In this document: one piece after another, positions 51,667 through 60,789 of the stretch
Numbering within the stretch: position 1 is the first letter of the stretch
Layout: the number at the start of each line of letters is the position of its first letter
Assembly: GCF_041154485.1 (NCBI RefSeq)
Contig: NZ_AP028670.1
Span: forward strand, 248,001 to 312,000
DNA from: Variovorax sp. V93
GTDB lineage: Bacteria > Pseudomonadota > Gammaproteobacteria > Burkholderiales > Burkholderiaceae_C
Reading direction: 5' to 3'
DNA: 64,000 bases
Translations under genes and position numbers: made by a program
The notes under the pieces: model-generated
Database searches by the model: none
Told to the model about the DNA's origin: nothing
What the model saw: only the letters and a program-made list of their open reading frames with translations

Positions 51667-54600
51667 TCAGACGGGGCAGCGGGCTACAGGCAGCGCCTGC
51701 AGCAGGCGGAAGTAGATGGTTGGGTGCCAGGCTGGCACTGCCGTGGGATTGCTCAGACGCAAGTCCGGCATCGCATCGATCAGAAGGGACAGGGCTGCGC
51801 GCACTACGCGTTGTTGCACGTACTGGCCAGCACACTCGTGGATCCCGTGGCCCAACGAGAGATGATTGGTAGCCTCGAGGCGATCCAGATAAAAGTGCTC
51901 GGGTTGGCTGCCGAAAACTTTCTCGTCCCGGTTGCCTGACCCCACCATGGCGAAGACAGGGCAACCGTCCGGCACCTGCACCCCACAGATGGTTTGTGCG
52001 CCATGGGCGTAGCGCTCGATCAGGGCAAGCGGGGGCTGGTAGCGCCGTGTTTCATCCAGGGAGAGCCTCAGCGCCTTGTCGAATGCAGGCCGGTTGGTGG
52101 CCATGGCCGCCAACTGGGACCAAGGCGTTACGTTCTTCGCCCCTGGCCGCGCGTCGGGAAGAAGAAGGTGCAGCGCCGCGCTGCAGAGCAACATGTGAGG
52201 TGACTGGCTGGCGAGCACTGTCTGCATCAACGTCAGCAGCGTTTCGATGAATTTCAACGGACGGCCCGGTAGGGGCACGCCCGGAGCCATTCGGCCCGCC
52301 AGTTCGCCGATCAAGGTGCCCTTGTAGGGTGAGCCAGGCAGGAAGCTGTATCGCCAGGCATCGGCCAGTGACAGAGCGAGTCTGGCGGCCAAGCGCAGTC
52401 CAGCATCAGCGAGCACCAGGCCTTCGATCGCGCCCGGGCGAGCCGTCCGGCCATAGTTCAACGTCATCGTGTGCGCCAACGTGTCGCAAGCCCTGCGTTG
52501 CGCAGCGTCGCCGATACCGAGCAGGTCCCAGATGACGGCCCGCGCTACCGGATGTGCGAAGGACCGCATGTAGTCGAAGTGCATCAGGTGCCGCTGATCA
52601 AGAAGTTTGCTGCTGGCACGCTGAACGATGGCATCGATCTTCGGTTCGAGGGCCGTCAGTGCCGCACGGAAAGCCTCGTCGAGCGCATTCCGCACGACCT
52701 CGTGCCTGGGCCTGTCCAGCGTCACGATGCCGCGATAGGGGGTTCGAGACTGTGTCTGCACGAAATCGGTATGGCGCCCGAGCAACTCCTGGCAACCGGC
52801 GTGGTCCAGTACCCAATAGGCCTTTTGCTCGCTCACCCAAACCATGCGCTTTCCCGTCGCGCGAAGCTCTTGGAGCGTTTCGAAAGGATTGGCCACGAAT
52901 CGCGGATCGGAGAGATTGATGCGTCCCTGATTCAGGTCCGGCGGGGGGGAGACATCGACGGCCGGCGGCAATAACGACGCGACGAGATCCTTGACCCAGG
53001 GCGAGTCGAACTCGCGCTCGATCAATGCCTGGATGAACTCGGGCCACTGGCCATCGAGGAGGTTCCCCAACGCTGGCTGCAAGACCCAGTCCCGCAGAGC
53101 GTTGTTCCCAAGATAGCTCAGGTCGCGATCCGAGAGCAGCGGAAATGCAGGTAAGCCGGGCAGATGGTCCGCCGCGTTGGTCGCAGTGGCGTGGGCCTGT
53201 GCGAAGCCGCCGGCGACACTGCCGACCAACGCGCTGATGCCGCCTATCAGCTGGTTGCTCACCTGGCCCGCGGCCGCAAGTGCCGTCTGGGCTGCACCTG
53301 CCACCACTTGGGCGCCGCCTATGATGTTCCCGACGGCCGCGCCGAGTGTCGTCCCCGCAATCGCAACCGGCGATTCGGCGTGGTCTAGTGCCCTCAACGC
53401 CTTCAGCCCCGGGAAGAACAGGTACATGCACCCGCGCGTGGTGACCAGTGGAGGAATGTTCGCAACCAGGGTTCGCGGCAACCCGGCGGCGTCCGGCTCG
53501 ACAAAGCGGAACTCGGTGGAGGCGCTGCGAATTGCGGCGATCGGGCACGTCGTGCCGCGGATGCCGGTCGCGGCCAAGTCCCCCTGAAGCCACTCGCGCT
53601 GGATGAATTCGAACTGTTGCTCGATGTTGGCGCCCAAAAACAGGCCCATCAAGCCTTCTTTCTCGACGCTGCCCTCCTGCCATCTGGACGCCATACCCCG
53701 TCGCAGCAGCCGTCGGGCGTGGCGCTGGCCCGCGACGCGGGCCGTGCGTGGATTGGCCCGGCGGATGTGTGCGCCAACGGGGCAACGCAGGCCCTCATGA
53801 TCATTCTCAAGGTCTGGAAATTCCCAACTAGGTGCATAGTCGAAGGCATCGAGTGGGCCGCTAGGATCAGGGGCCGCAGGCTCGAGCGCCAGCGGCGTGC
53901 CGTCGTAGCGTCGACCCATCAGTTTGGCCCGCAGGCGATCCTTATCGACCCCGAGGCGCTTCGCTTCCTGCTCGGTAGCGGCCTTGAAGCCTGCAACGTC
54001 CTGCTCCAACAGCCGAAGTACGCCGAAAGTGCCGTTGCCGGCCAACGCCTGTGGCATGTTTCCCAGCGATGTGCCGCCATAGACACTGTCGTAATCCTGG
54101 TGCAGCAAGAATTCGCCAGGACTGGCGGCAGGCTGGAATGCGGGCTCGGCCGATGTGTATTGGCCACTGACGCGAGGCTCGGAGATGCCGTCCCGGAATC
54201 CAAAGGGCTCGTAGCCTCCACGTGAGTCCCCCCTCAGCGTCCGCAGATGCCTGAGGCCTTTCGCCGCGCCCTGCTCGAGCACCCGCACCGCAGTTTCGTA
54301 GGCTGAAGTTTCGGTTCCCGACTCCTTTGTGTAAAGGAACAGCACGACGTGCTCCGGTTCACCAGCAGGTTTGCCGAAGAGCCAATGGTCGGGCCCACTG
54401 CTTCCACGGTCAAAGTTCGCCTCGGCCCGCTGGGTCGCCCCCTCCCGGAAGGCGGTCGGAAATGTCTGCAACTCGGGCTGACGAGCCGGCGCCAGCAGGG
54501 CCCGGAGTCCCTGGTGGGTGAATGCAACCTGAGTCAGAACAGCGGGCGCCTTGTCGCCAGGCCAGTGACTTGCGCTCGCAACTCCCAGCCATGGCGTCGC

Positions 54601-55269
54601 GGCGTTGGGCAGATCCTGGGCCAGCCAGTTGCGCGCCAAGGCAGGATCATCAATCCTGAAAAACAGATAGCTGGCATGATTGGCCTTATAACCCCGGAGA
54701 ATGTTGCCTTGCACATCCGTCGGATCGACCTCGGCCGCTGGGGCATCCAGGGACGGCCTCGGCAGGTTGGTTCGCTTGCCTACGATGTCCGTCACCGTTT
54801 TGCTTGGATACGCGCTGTACAGCGGATAGTCGAAGCCCTCCGGGAACAGGGTGAGGTCCGTGCGCAGATAGTACGGCACACGATTCCACTGTCGCACCCA
54901 GGCAAGAAACTCCTCGGGGTGCTCACGCACCGGCATCGTCGGCCTCGTTTTGACATAGCTCAGCAAGGTGTCGAAAACTTCCCCAAGCGCGATGACAAAA
55001 TCCAGCACATAGGGGTCGAGTGGACCGTCGAACTCTGTGGTGACCATCAACGCTTGGCCGTCCCAGGATGGGACGAAGCGTGCGTAGTGGACGAAGGACA
55101 GATCCTCCAGTGCCTGCTTGATCTTGTCCTGGGCCAGGACAATGTCCCACAACAATAGGGGCAGACGGTTTGGTGTTGGGTCGAGCTCCAACACCAGGTT
55201 GAGGCCGTGGCTGACCTGGCGGCTCTGGTTCGCAAGCCAGGGTCGCGCCCACTCCGGAAAGTTACGCAT
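51667..55269 (-). CDS. DyP-type peroxidase fused to cytochrome P450
   Basis: 1200 residues. Residues about 1-175 are an extra N-terminal domain of unknown role. About 180-625 form a DyP-type heme peroxidase: GFRDG motif 357-361 with catalytic D360, proximal H501 in CPVGAHIRRANP, and the distal region LMGLFLGANIEQQFEFIQ. About 630-700 is a long Ala/Gly-rich hydrophobic linker. About 780-1195 form a cytochrome P450: ExxR E1073-R1076 in DETRRYQPP and heme ligand C1146 in LGHGIHECAG. The expected acid-alcohol pair of the I-helix is not seen (segment VLASQSPHMLLC). ATG 55269 follows GGAGGGAAG; upstream frame to 55599 lacks resemblance. Coupled to the STAND regulator. Confidence 0.92.
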   Translation of the reverse strand: MRNFPEWARPWLANQSRQVSHGLNLVLELDPTPNRLPLLLWDIVLAQDKIKQALEDLSFVHYARFVPSWDGQALMVTTEFDGPLDPYVLDFVIALGEVFDTLLSYVKTRPTMPVREHPEEFLAWVRQWNRVPYYLRTDLTLFPEGFDYPLYSAYPSKTVTDIVGKRTNLPRPSLDAPAAEVDPTDVQGNILRGYKANHASYLFFRIDDPALARNWLAQDLPNAATPWLGVASASHWPGDKAPAVLTQVAFTHQGLRALLAPARQPELQTFPTAFREGATQRAEANFDRGSSGPDHWLFGKPAGEPEHVVLFLYTKESGTETSAYETAVRVLEQGAAKGLRHLRTLRGDSRGGYEPFGFRDGISEPRVSGQYTSAEPAFQPAASPGEFLLHQDYDSVYGGTSLGNMPQALAGNGTFGVLRLLEQDVAGFKAATEQEAKRLGVDKDRLRAKLMGRRYDGTPLALEPAAPDPSGPLDAFDYAPSWEFPDLENDHEGLRCPVGAHIRRANPRTARVAGQRHARRLLRRGMASRWQEGSVEKEGLMGLFLGANIEQQFEFIQREWLQGDLAATGIRGTTCPIAAIRSASTEFRFVEPDAAGLPRTLVANIPPLVTTRGCMYLFFPGLKALRALDHAESPVAIAGTTLGAAVGNIIGGAQVVAGAAQTALAAAGQVSNQLIGGISALVGSVAGGFAQAHATATNAADHLPGLPAFPLLSDRDLSYLGNNALRDWVLQPALGNLLDGQWPEFIQALIEREFDSPWVKDLVASLLPPAVDVSPPPDLNQGRINLSDPRFVANPFETLQELRATGKRMVWVSEQKAYWVLDHAGCQELLGRHTDFVQTQSRTPYRGIVTLDRPRHEVVRNALDEAFRAALTALEPKIDAIVQRASSKLLDQRHLMHFDYMRSFAHPVARAVIWDLLGIGDAAQRRACDTLAHTMTLNYGRTARPGAIEGLVLADAGLRLAARLALSLADAWRYSFLPGSPYKGTLIGELAGRMAPGVPLPGRPLKFIETLLTLMQTVLASQSPHMLLCSAALHLLLPDARPGAKNVTPWSQLAAMATNRPAFDKALRLSLDETRRYQPPLALIERYAHGAQTICGVQVPDGCPVFAMVGSGNRDEKVFGSQPEHFYLDRLEATNHLSLGHGIHECAGQYVQQRVVRAALSLLIDAMPDLRLSNPTAVPAWHPTIYFRLLQALPVARCPV

Positions 55270-55642
55270 CACCACTTCCCTCCAATCCATCCACTTAGCG
55301 CGGTTGGCAAATTTTTGACAGTTTAGATCGAGGCGCGAACGACGGACAAGCAATCGATCAATTGCAACTTGCGGGCGGTGAGCGCGCTTACCTCGATGAA
55401 ATGCTGGTACCTCAGCAGCGCCGCACCGGTACACGCCGTCCAGATCCAGGCAGTGCAGTGCAGTGCAGTCCAGGTGGATGTTGAGCTTGGTGGCGCGCCT
55501 CACGCATCCCATGAATGAGGGATAGGCACTGAGCCGCCTTCTGATGACGCTGTCCACCCGCACAGACCTTGGACAAGAATCAGGCTGCCAATGCGTCATC
55601 TTGCTAGGCCTGACCTGCTCGGTTTAGTCGAGACAGTTTTTC
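55270..55642. other. Upstream region of the DyP-P450 operon
   Basis: 373 bp with no gene. It contains three tandem copies of CAGTG (55451-55465) followed by CAGTC. The IS3 3' end lies at about 55610-55640; the sequence TGTCTCGACTAAACC on the minus strand there is a candidate IS terminus. Confidence 0.4.
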
Positions 55643-56290
55643 CTAGAAGACGGCGGGTTGCGGTTCTTTGCGGAGTTCCAGTTTGAACTCTGACGGAGTC
55701 AAGTATTGCAGGCTGCTGTGGGGACGTACCTCGTTGTAGTGATTGCGCCAGGCTTCGATCAGAACAGCGGCTTCGCGGCGCGAGCGGAACCACTCGATGG
55801 ACAGGCACTCGTCGCGGAACTTGCCGTTGAAGCTCTCGTCGGTGCCGTTCTGCCAAGGCTTGCCGGGATCGTAGAGCACGGTGGCGATGCCGGCGTGCGC
55901 GATCCACTCCAGGATGGCCTGGCTGACGAACTCGGGCCCGTTGTCCGAGCGCATGAACAGCTGCGCCCCGTGCAGGCTCACCAGGCGCGACAGCACCTCG
56001 ATCACCCGTTTGGACCGAATGGCTGCGGCCACATCGATGGCCAGGCACTCGCGGGTGTCCTCGTCCCCCACGGTCAGGCACTTGATCTGCTGGCCGCTGG
56101 CCGTGGTGTCGAAGACGAAGTCGTAGGCCCAAACCATGTTGGCCTTGAACGGCGTGTGGATGCGCGGGCGCACCGAGGCGATGCGCTTGCGCGGCCGTTT
56201 CCGAGGCACCAGCAGGCCTGCCTGGCGCCACAGGCGATGTGTGCGTGACCAACTCAGCTCGAAGCGGCTGCGACGCAGGCGCCGGAGTTG
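55643..56290 (-). mobile_element. IS3-family transposase OrfB, 5'-truncated
   Basis: The reading frame holds the C-terminal integrase core of IS3 OrfB: WAYDFVFD (first D), RSDNGPEFVSQ (second D), DESFNGKFRDECLS (E), and the typical end NEVRPHSSLQYLTPSEF. The part before SRTHRLWRQAGL and the whole of OrfA are absent. The open frame continues upstream into a HAD-like fragment, so the IS lost its 5' end in a rearrangement. It lies between the DyP-P450 operon and tniQ. Confidence 0.88.
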
Positions 56291-56420
56291 GCCTCTGCCC
56301 CCGCCTTCGAGATGAAGCACGCCGCCAAAGTCGATGAACAGGACCGCGCGAGCTTGGATGGGCAGCGCCCGAGCGAACGTCTGCCGGGCGATGGCCAGGA
56401 ATGGTGCGTTGGCATCCATC
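56290..56420 (-). pseudogene. HAD phosphatase N-terminal fragment
   Basis: Starting at ATG 56420, the frame reads AVLFIDFGGVLHLEGGG, which matches motif I of the HAD proteins at 37225 and 38713 (LFLDFDGVLHPEG). The second catalytic Asp is Gly here, and the gene is cut after about 45 residues by the IS3 remnant. It shows that a third HAD copy of this family once stood next to the transposition module. Confidence 0.65.
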
Positions 56421-56426
56421 CCCGAC

Positions 56427-57914
56427 CTACGATTCGTCGCGCACCATGTTGCGGACATGCCATCTGCCGGACTTCAGCTCGGCGAGTGATTGACCCCAGA
56501 TTGCACGGTCGGTATCGGCTCGGGGAAACGCGGTATGTTTGCTTAAAGGCAACATAGACGTGCCAGCCAGTCGCGCCAAGACGTCGGTCACCACAGACGC
56601 CGAGTAGCCGATCGCAAAACTCGATGCTCGATGCAGCCGCACATGATTGAAGCCGCTCGGCCATACCTGTCGATAAGCTGCGCTTGTATCGGTTCTTTCG
56701 ATCCAGTCGTGACTGCCCGGCACTGACAGATCAAATCCCATTCCGTAAGCAACTTGTACCGCGCAGCGAGAAAACTGGGTGAACGCAATTTGCGGCGAGA
56801 AATGCGACAGGTCATCTTCGGTGCCCAGGTAGTTCGCGGGATAGATGCGCTGGTGGTATCGCGAAGACGCGAACGTTTCGGCAAACAAAACGCGCCACCT
56901 CGCGAGTACAAAGCAGCACGCGCATACCCCGAGATATCGACCGAATTCATCCGAGGTCGCCGGTATCAGCCAGCAGGGAGCCTCCGGATCAAAGGAAGTC
57001 TGCTGGACTTCAATGCGCAGGCTGGGCGGCGCACGATGACCGCAATGACGTCTCACCAGTTTCCCGAGGTACCGCCCGATCGCCTTGATCGTTCGGCGGG
57101 ATTGATCGAGAGGTTCTTCGGCCGAGTCGATCACGAAAGAGCATGGCATGGCGACGACGCTCGGGCAGCTCACCTGTGCAGCCACAATCGGCCGGGCGAC
57201 ATCTTCGTGGCCGGCCACGATGCCGGCCAGATAAGTTTTTGCTGGAAAGGGCAATTCGATCGCCCATTCGCCCCCGAAATGCGTAGAGCCGCACACCCTG
57301 GTGATGCCTCGCTGCAGCGCCGCCATCTGTTGTGCGGGCTCGTAGCTATCGGCAGCATTCCTGCCGAAGACTTCGATGAAGGCCGGCGGTCTTCCCGCAA
57401 ATGGTTCAGCGCATCGCGCGCAAAACATAGGAATCCTGAAATCGGCATCCATGAACTCGATGTCGACCGAAGCACCGCAACTCGGGCAGCCGGTGCGCAA
57501 CGGAAGGCCGTGGAAGGGGCACACCTCCACGCCCGCAAGTTGGAAAAGACTGGCATGAAACCAATGTCGCAAACATTCAGGACAGTAGCGAAGCGACTTG
57601 ACAGTTGTCCCTTGTGCGTGCTGGAAGAACAGTTCATTCATGGTGTAGGCACGCAGGACATCGGCCTGCGCGCCGGGGCGCAGCCCTCTGGCGCGCTCCT
57701 CGGCAATCGCGCTGAACAGCTTCTTCGCGCCTCGCATTGACGCCTGCCCGGTCGGGCCCGCAGGACGGTCCGCAAGTGCCCGCCGCAGTCCCACGCCATG
57801 CAACGCATTGAGGAAGCCGAACTTGTGTGCGCACATCCATGCGCTCTCGGTCTCACGCCAATAGGAGCGCGGCCAGACCCACGGCGAGTTGATCAAACGA
57901 TCTTCATCGGACAT
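56427..57914 (-). CDS. tniQ: TniQ/TnsD-family target-selection protein
   Basis: 495 residues. The zinc-binding region holds C111/C114 (YCPECLRHWFHAS), C132/H135 (VEVCPFHGLPL), C143/C146 (GCPSCGAS) and C165/C168 (MFCARCAE), the TniQ/TnsD pattern. It would bind the target DNA and recruit TnsC. The N-terminus (INSPWVWPRSYWRETESAWM) differs from short TniQ proteins, and its length resembles TnsD, suggesting a sequence-specific attachment site. Start ATG 57914 overlaps tnsC by 22 bp. Confidence 0.88.
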   Translation of the reverse strand: MSDEDRLINSPWVWPRSYWRETESAWMCAHKFGFLNALHGVGLRRALADRPAGPTGQASMRGAKKLFSAIAEERARGLRPGAQADVLRAYTMNELFFQHAQGTTVKSLRYCPECLRHWFHASLFQLAGVEVCPFHGLPLRTGCPSCGASVDIEFMDADFRIPMFCARCAEPFAGRPPAFIEVFGRNAADSYEPAQQMAALQRGITRVCGSTHFGGEWAIELPFPAKTYLAGIVAGHEDVARPIVAAQVSCPSVVAMPCSFVIDSAEEPLDQSRRTIKAIGRYLGKLVRRHCGHRAPPSLRIEVQQTSFDPEAPCWLIPATSDEFGRYLGVCACCFVLARWRVLFAETFASSRYHQRIYPANYLGTEDDLSHFSPQIAFTQFSRCAVQVAYGMGFDLSVPGSHDWIERTDTSAAYRQVWPSGFNHVRLHRASSFAIGYSASVVTDVLARLAGTSMLPLSKHTAFPRADTDRAIWGQSLAELKSGRWHVRNMVRDES

Positions 57915-58840
57915 GTTTGATCGATGGCCGCCGCCCAGTCGGGCTTGGCATCGTCCGCCTTCTCCGTCGTCACCAGGCAATCCTTGAGAACAAAATGGAT
58001 CGGGTCGGTGATCCACTGCATGCGGAACCCTCGTATCGATGGCGTTTCAGGAACGCCTGCGTACTCGCACAGGGCGCTCCAGTAAGCGCCCGCCTCCTGC
58101 TCGAGCCGCCATCCGCTGTCATAGGCGGACTGCGCGAAGTAGCGTGTAAAAGGCCATAGCGGATCCGGAAAGTACAACGTCTCATCGTACTGTTTCAGCA
58201 GCGCCTGGAGCTCCTCCTTCGTGCGCACGCCGTCGAAGTCGACCAGCTTGACGAAGAAGCGCCCTTCGATCCCCTGGCAGCCCGATTGCATGAAGAGTTC
58301 GCCACGATTGCGCAGTTCTTCATTGCCGAACGAGTAGACCAGCATGCCGCAGTCGTTGCTCTCGAGCCTGTTCAACGCGATATACAACGCGTTCCACTGG
58401 AACTCGCTGAACTTCTGCGCTTCGTCCAGGAACACCACGCAATGGACCGCGCTGGCATCACGGCATAGCGACAGCAGATGGTTCGCGAAGACATCGCAGC
58501 TCTTGCTCCTCTGTCGATGGGTGTCGTCCTTGTTCAACTGCTGCAGTAACGTGGTGTAGGTACGCTCGAATCGGTCCGTGCGAGCTTGCGTCTCGGCGGA
58601 GACGGACACACAGACCACGTGCGAAAATTGTTCTTGTACGGAGGCGCACAGCTGACGGATCGCGTAGGTCTTTCCCATGCGCGAGGGGGCAGAAAACGCG
58701 AGGCCGCTCTTGCCGAGCTCGACCCAATTCTTCAGAAAGTTGTCCGCGCGTTGAATGGTCTTCGTCTCAAGCACGTAACCGAAACGGGTGACGGTGGGGT
58801 GGCGTGCTTGCATCGCCACGCGGTAAGCGAGGTCCTCCAT
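57893..58840 (-). CDS. tnsC: TnsC/TniB-like AAA+ ATPase
   Basis: 315 residues. Walker A-like SAPSRMGKT (50-58), Walker B VVFLDEAQKF (about 136-145) and the sensor segment GMLVYSFGNEELRNRG are visible. It forms ATP-dependent filaments that link the target selector to the transposase. ATG 58840 shares a base with the tnsB stop, so translation is coupled. Confidence 0.9.
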   Translation of the reverse strand: MEDLAYRVAMQARHPTVTRFGYVLETKTIQRADNFLKNWVELGKSGLAFSAPSRMGKTYAIRQLCASVQEQFSHVVCVSVSAETQARTDRFERTYTTLLQQLNKDDTHRQRSKSCDVFANHLLSLCRDASAVHCVVFLDEAQKFSEFQWNALYIALNRLESNDCGMLVYSFGNEELRNRGELFMQSGCQGIEGRFFVKLVDFDGVRTKEELQALLKQYDETLYFPDPLWPFTRYFAQSAYDSGWRLEQEAGAYWSALCEYAGVPETPSIRGFRMQWITDPIHFVLKDCLVTTEKADDAKPDWAAAIDQTCPMKIV

Positions 58841-60789
58841 CACTTTTTCTGCTCCTTGGCGCTCTGGCGTGCGGCCGTCCATCGGCCCCCGGCAGCATCG
58901 GGCAGTTTGGTGGAAGGGATTCGCCTGGGCGGCCCTGCGGCGTGATCGGTCGGTGCTGCACTGAGCGTATCCAGATAGCGGTTGGTGCCGCGCTTGACCT
59001 TTCCGGGGTGTTTCCTGGCGTGCGCTGCCATCTCTTCCAGCTTGAATGCCTTGAAGGCTTGGACCGGGTCTTCCGTTCCACGGAAATTCAGCATGCCTTT
59101 GTCTCGCAGCCGGATGATCTCCTTACGCGTCGCCTGGTCGTGGAAGCTGTCCGACCAATGGCCGGTGACCTGCACCGCGCCGAGGTCGATCCCGTCCTCG
59201 CGAACCAACTTGATGACACGATGATCCCTTTGCAGCAACGCGATGCAGGGTGTTCCGATCAGCTGCCATGCATCCCGAAGAAGCGGGCTGCTGTACCTGG
59301 CATGGTCCATCTCGATATAGGGCGGTTCGCCGTTCCTTTCGCTCCCGCGGATAGTGACCTTGCAGATACCGACGGGCAGCGGTACACCCTCCGAAAGAGC
59401 ACGAGAGTAGCCGGGAACGGCCGAACCCTGCGCGTAACGCCCGGTAAACTCACGGGCCACAACCTCCAGTGGAGCCGCGCCATAGAGTTCGGTGCGCGGC
59501 ATCGCATTGAAGTTCGCCACGATGACTTCGACCAGTTCCCTGAGTTGTGCGAGCGTGATCTGCCACTTGACGGCATTGGCGCCAGCATTCTTCACATGGC
59601 GGTCGCCGGGACCGCTTCCCGTCGTCGAAGGCAGCTGTACCAGGAGCCTTTGCAACTCGCCGAAAACCTGCTCCACGGCGTAGCGGGTGATCCAACGGCG
59701 CACTTGGCCGAACTCGATGTTCAAGCCCAGAAGGCGCTTGAGGTACACCAGCACCGCATCGGCGTAGTGTGTCAAGTCATTGTCGATCCGCACAAGGCCC
59801 AGACGCAGGCTGTCCAGAAAGCCAGGAACAACGCCGTTGGGCAAACCAGCCCCAGGCTTGTAGGCAAGGGTTGGAATCGCCTCGAACTTCCAGGGAGTCC
59901 AAGGCGTCAACAGGTTGGAGAACGTCTCGAGGAAGTCCGCCGAGCTCACGCGACTTCTGTTTGAAAGATGGTAGGCAAGGATGCATTTCGGGCGCATCGA
60001 GACCAGCAGGCACAACGACATGCGCTCCATCGGAAGCACGAGGGTTTGCCCCTCATGTTCCACAACGACCGATCCGATGGCCGGCAACTGTTGCTCGTCG
60101 TAGCAGGCCAGGTCGCAAGCCAGTACCGACGACAGCCAACTGCTCTCGTCGCTTCGTCCATCCAGGCCATTCAGGGCTTGGTGGCCGAACAAGGCCGTGC
60201 GGCTGCTGCTTTTCTTCTTCTCGCGGACTTTCTTCAGCACATATTTCCGCAACGATTCGTAGCCCATTGTCTTCGTGCAGAACGGATAGGCCGTGGCAGG
60301 TACGCCGTCGGCGCGCAATGCATTGAGAAAGTTTTGGTGAACGTCAATGATCGAGAGCGCATGCGAGAACCGCCTGCCCGGCGGCTTGTTGATCTCTGTA
60401 TCGATGGCACGCTGCGCATCCGGGTGCTCACGCAGACATTGCCCAAAGCTCCCTGCCGCTCCGAAGCCGTCCTGGATGGTGGCCACGCTCGAGCTGACTT
60501 TGCGTTCGTATGGCTTGACGTGGGCATTCGTGGCAACCGCTCGGAAGCCGTAGATGCGTCCGTCGGCATGCGCGCTGAAAAAGCGGGCCTCGTGGTAGGA
60601 AAGCAGTTGCCTGCTTATGCCATACAAGCGCAGGATCTCCCGAGGCTTCATCCCATTCCAATATTGCTCGAGCGCTGCTTTGATGCGGTGGTATCTCGCC
60701 TGCTTCTCCTTCGGCACCGAGCGGGGCGCCGGTGCGTGCGCGAGATCCAACTCTTCCAGCCGGATGGCGCGCGTGGCAGTTCTCCTCAT
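58840..60789 (-). CDS. tnsB: TnsB/TniA-like DDE transposase
   Basis: 649 residues. N-terminal HTH regions (MKPREILRLYGISRQLLSYHE) precede a Mu/TnsB-type integrase core. Likely catalytic residues are D226 (ACDLACYDEQ), D336 (VRIDNDLTHY) and E373 (RYAVEQVFGE). The basic C-terminus (KHPGKVKRGTNRYLD) probably contacts TnsC. It cuts the 3' ends and joins them to the target. It overlaps both tnsA and tnsC. Confidence 0.9.
   Translation of the reverse strand: MRRTATRAIRLEELDLAHAPAPRSVPKEKQARYHRIKAALEQYWNGMKPREILRLYGISRQLLSYHEARFFSAHADGRIYGFRAVATNAHVKPYERKVSSSVATIQDGFGAAGSFGQCLREHPDAQRAIDTEINKPPGRRFSHALSIIDVHQNFLNALRADGVPATAYPFCTKTMGYESLRKYVLKKVREKKKSSSRTALFGHQALNGLDGRSDESSWLSSVLACDLACYDEQQLPAIGSVVVEHEGQTLVLPMERMSLCLLVSMRPKCILAYHLSNRSRVSSADFLETFSNLLTPWTPWKFEAIPTLAYKPGAGLPNGVVPGFLDSLRLGLVRIDNDLTHYADAVLVYLKRLLGLNIEFGQVRRWITRYAVEQVFGELQRLLVQLPSTTGSGPGDRHVKNAGANAVKWQITLAQLRELVEVIVANFNAMPRTELYGAAPLEVVAREFTGRYAQGSAVPGYSRALSEGVPLPVGICKVTIRGSERNGEPPYIEMDHARYSSPLLRDAWQLIGTPCIALLQRDHRVIKLVREDGIDLGAVQVTGHWSDSFHDQATRKEIIRLRDKGMLNFRGTEDPVQAFKAFKLEEMAAHARKHPGKVKRGTNRYLDTLSAAPTDHAAGPPRRIPSTKLPDAAGGRWTAARQSAKEQKK

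Noticed and set aside
55451..55470. CAGTG tandem repeats as a functional element
   Set aside because: Only three exact copies, far from any start codon; noted but without support for a role.
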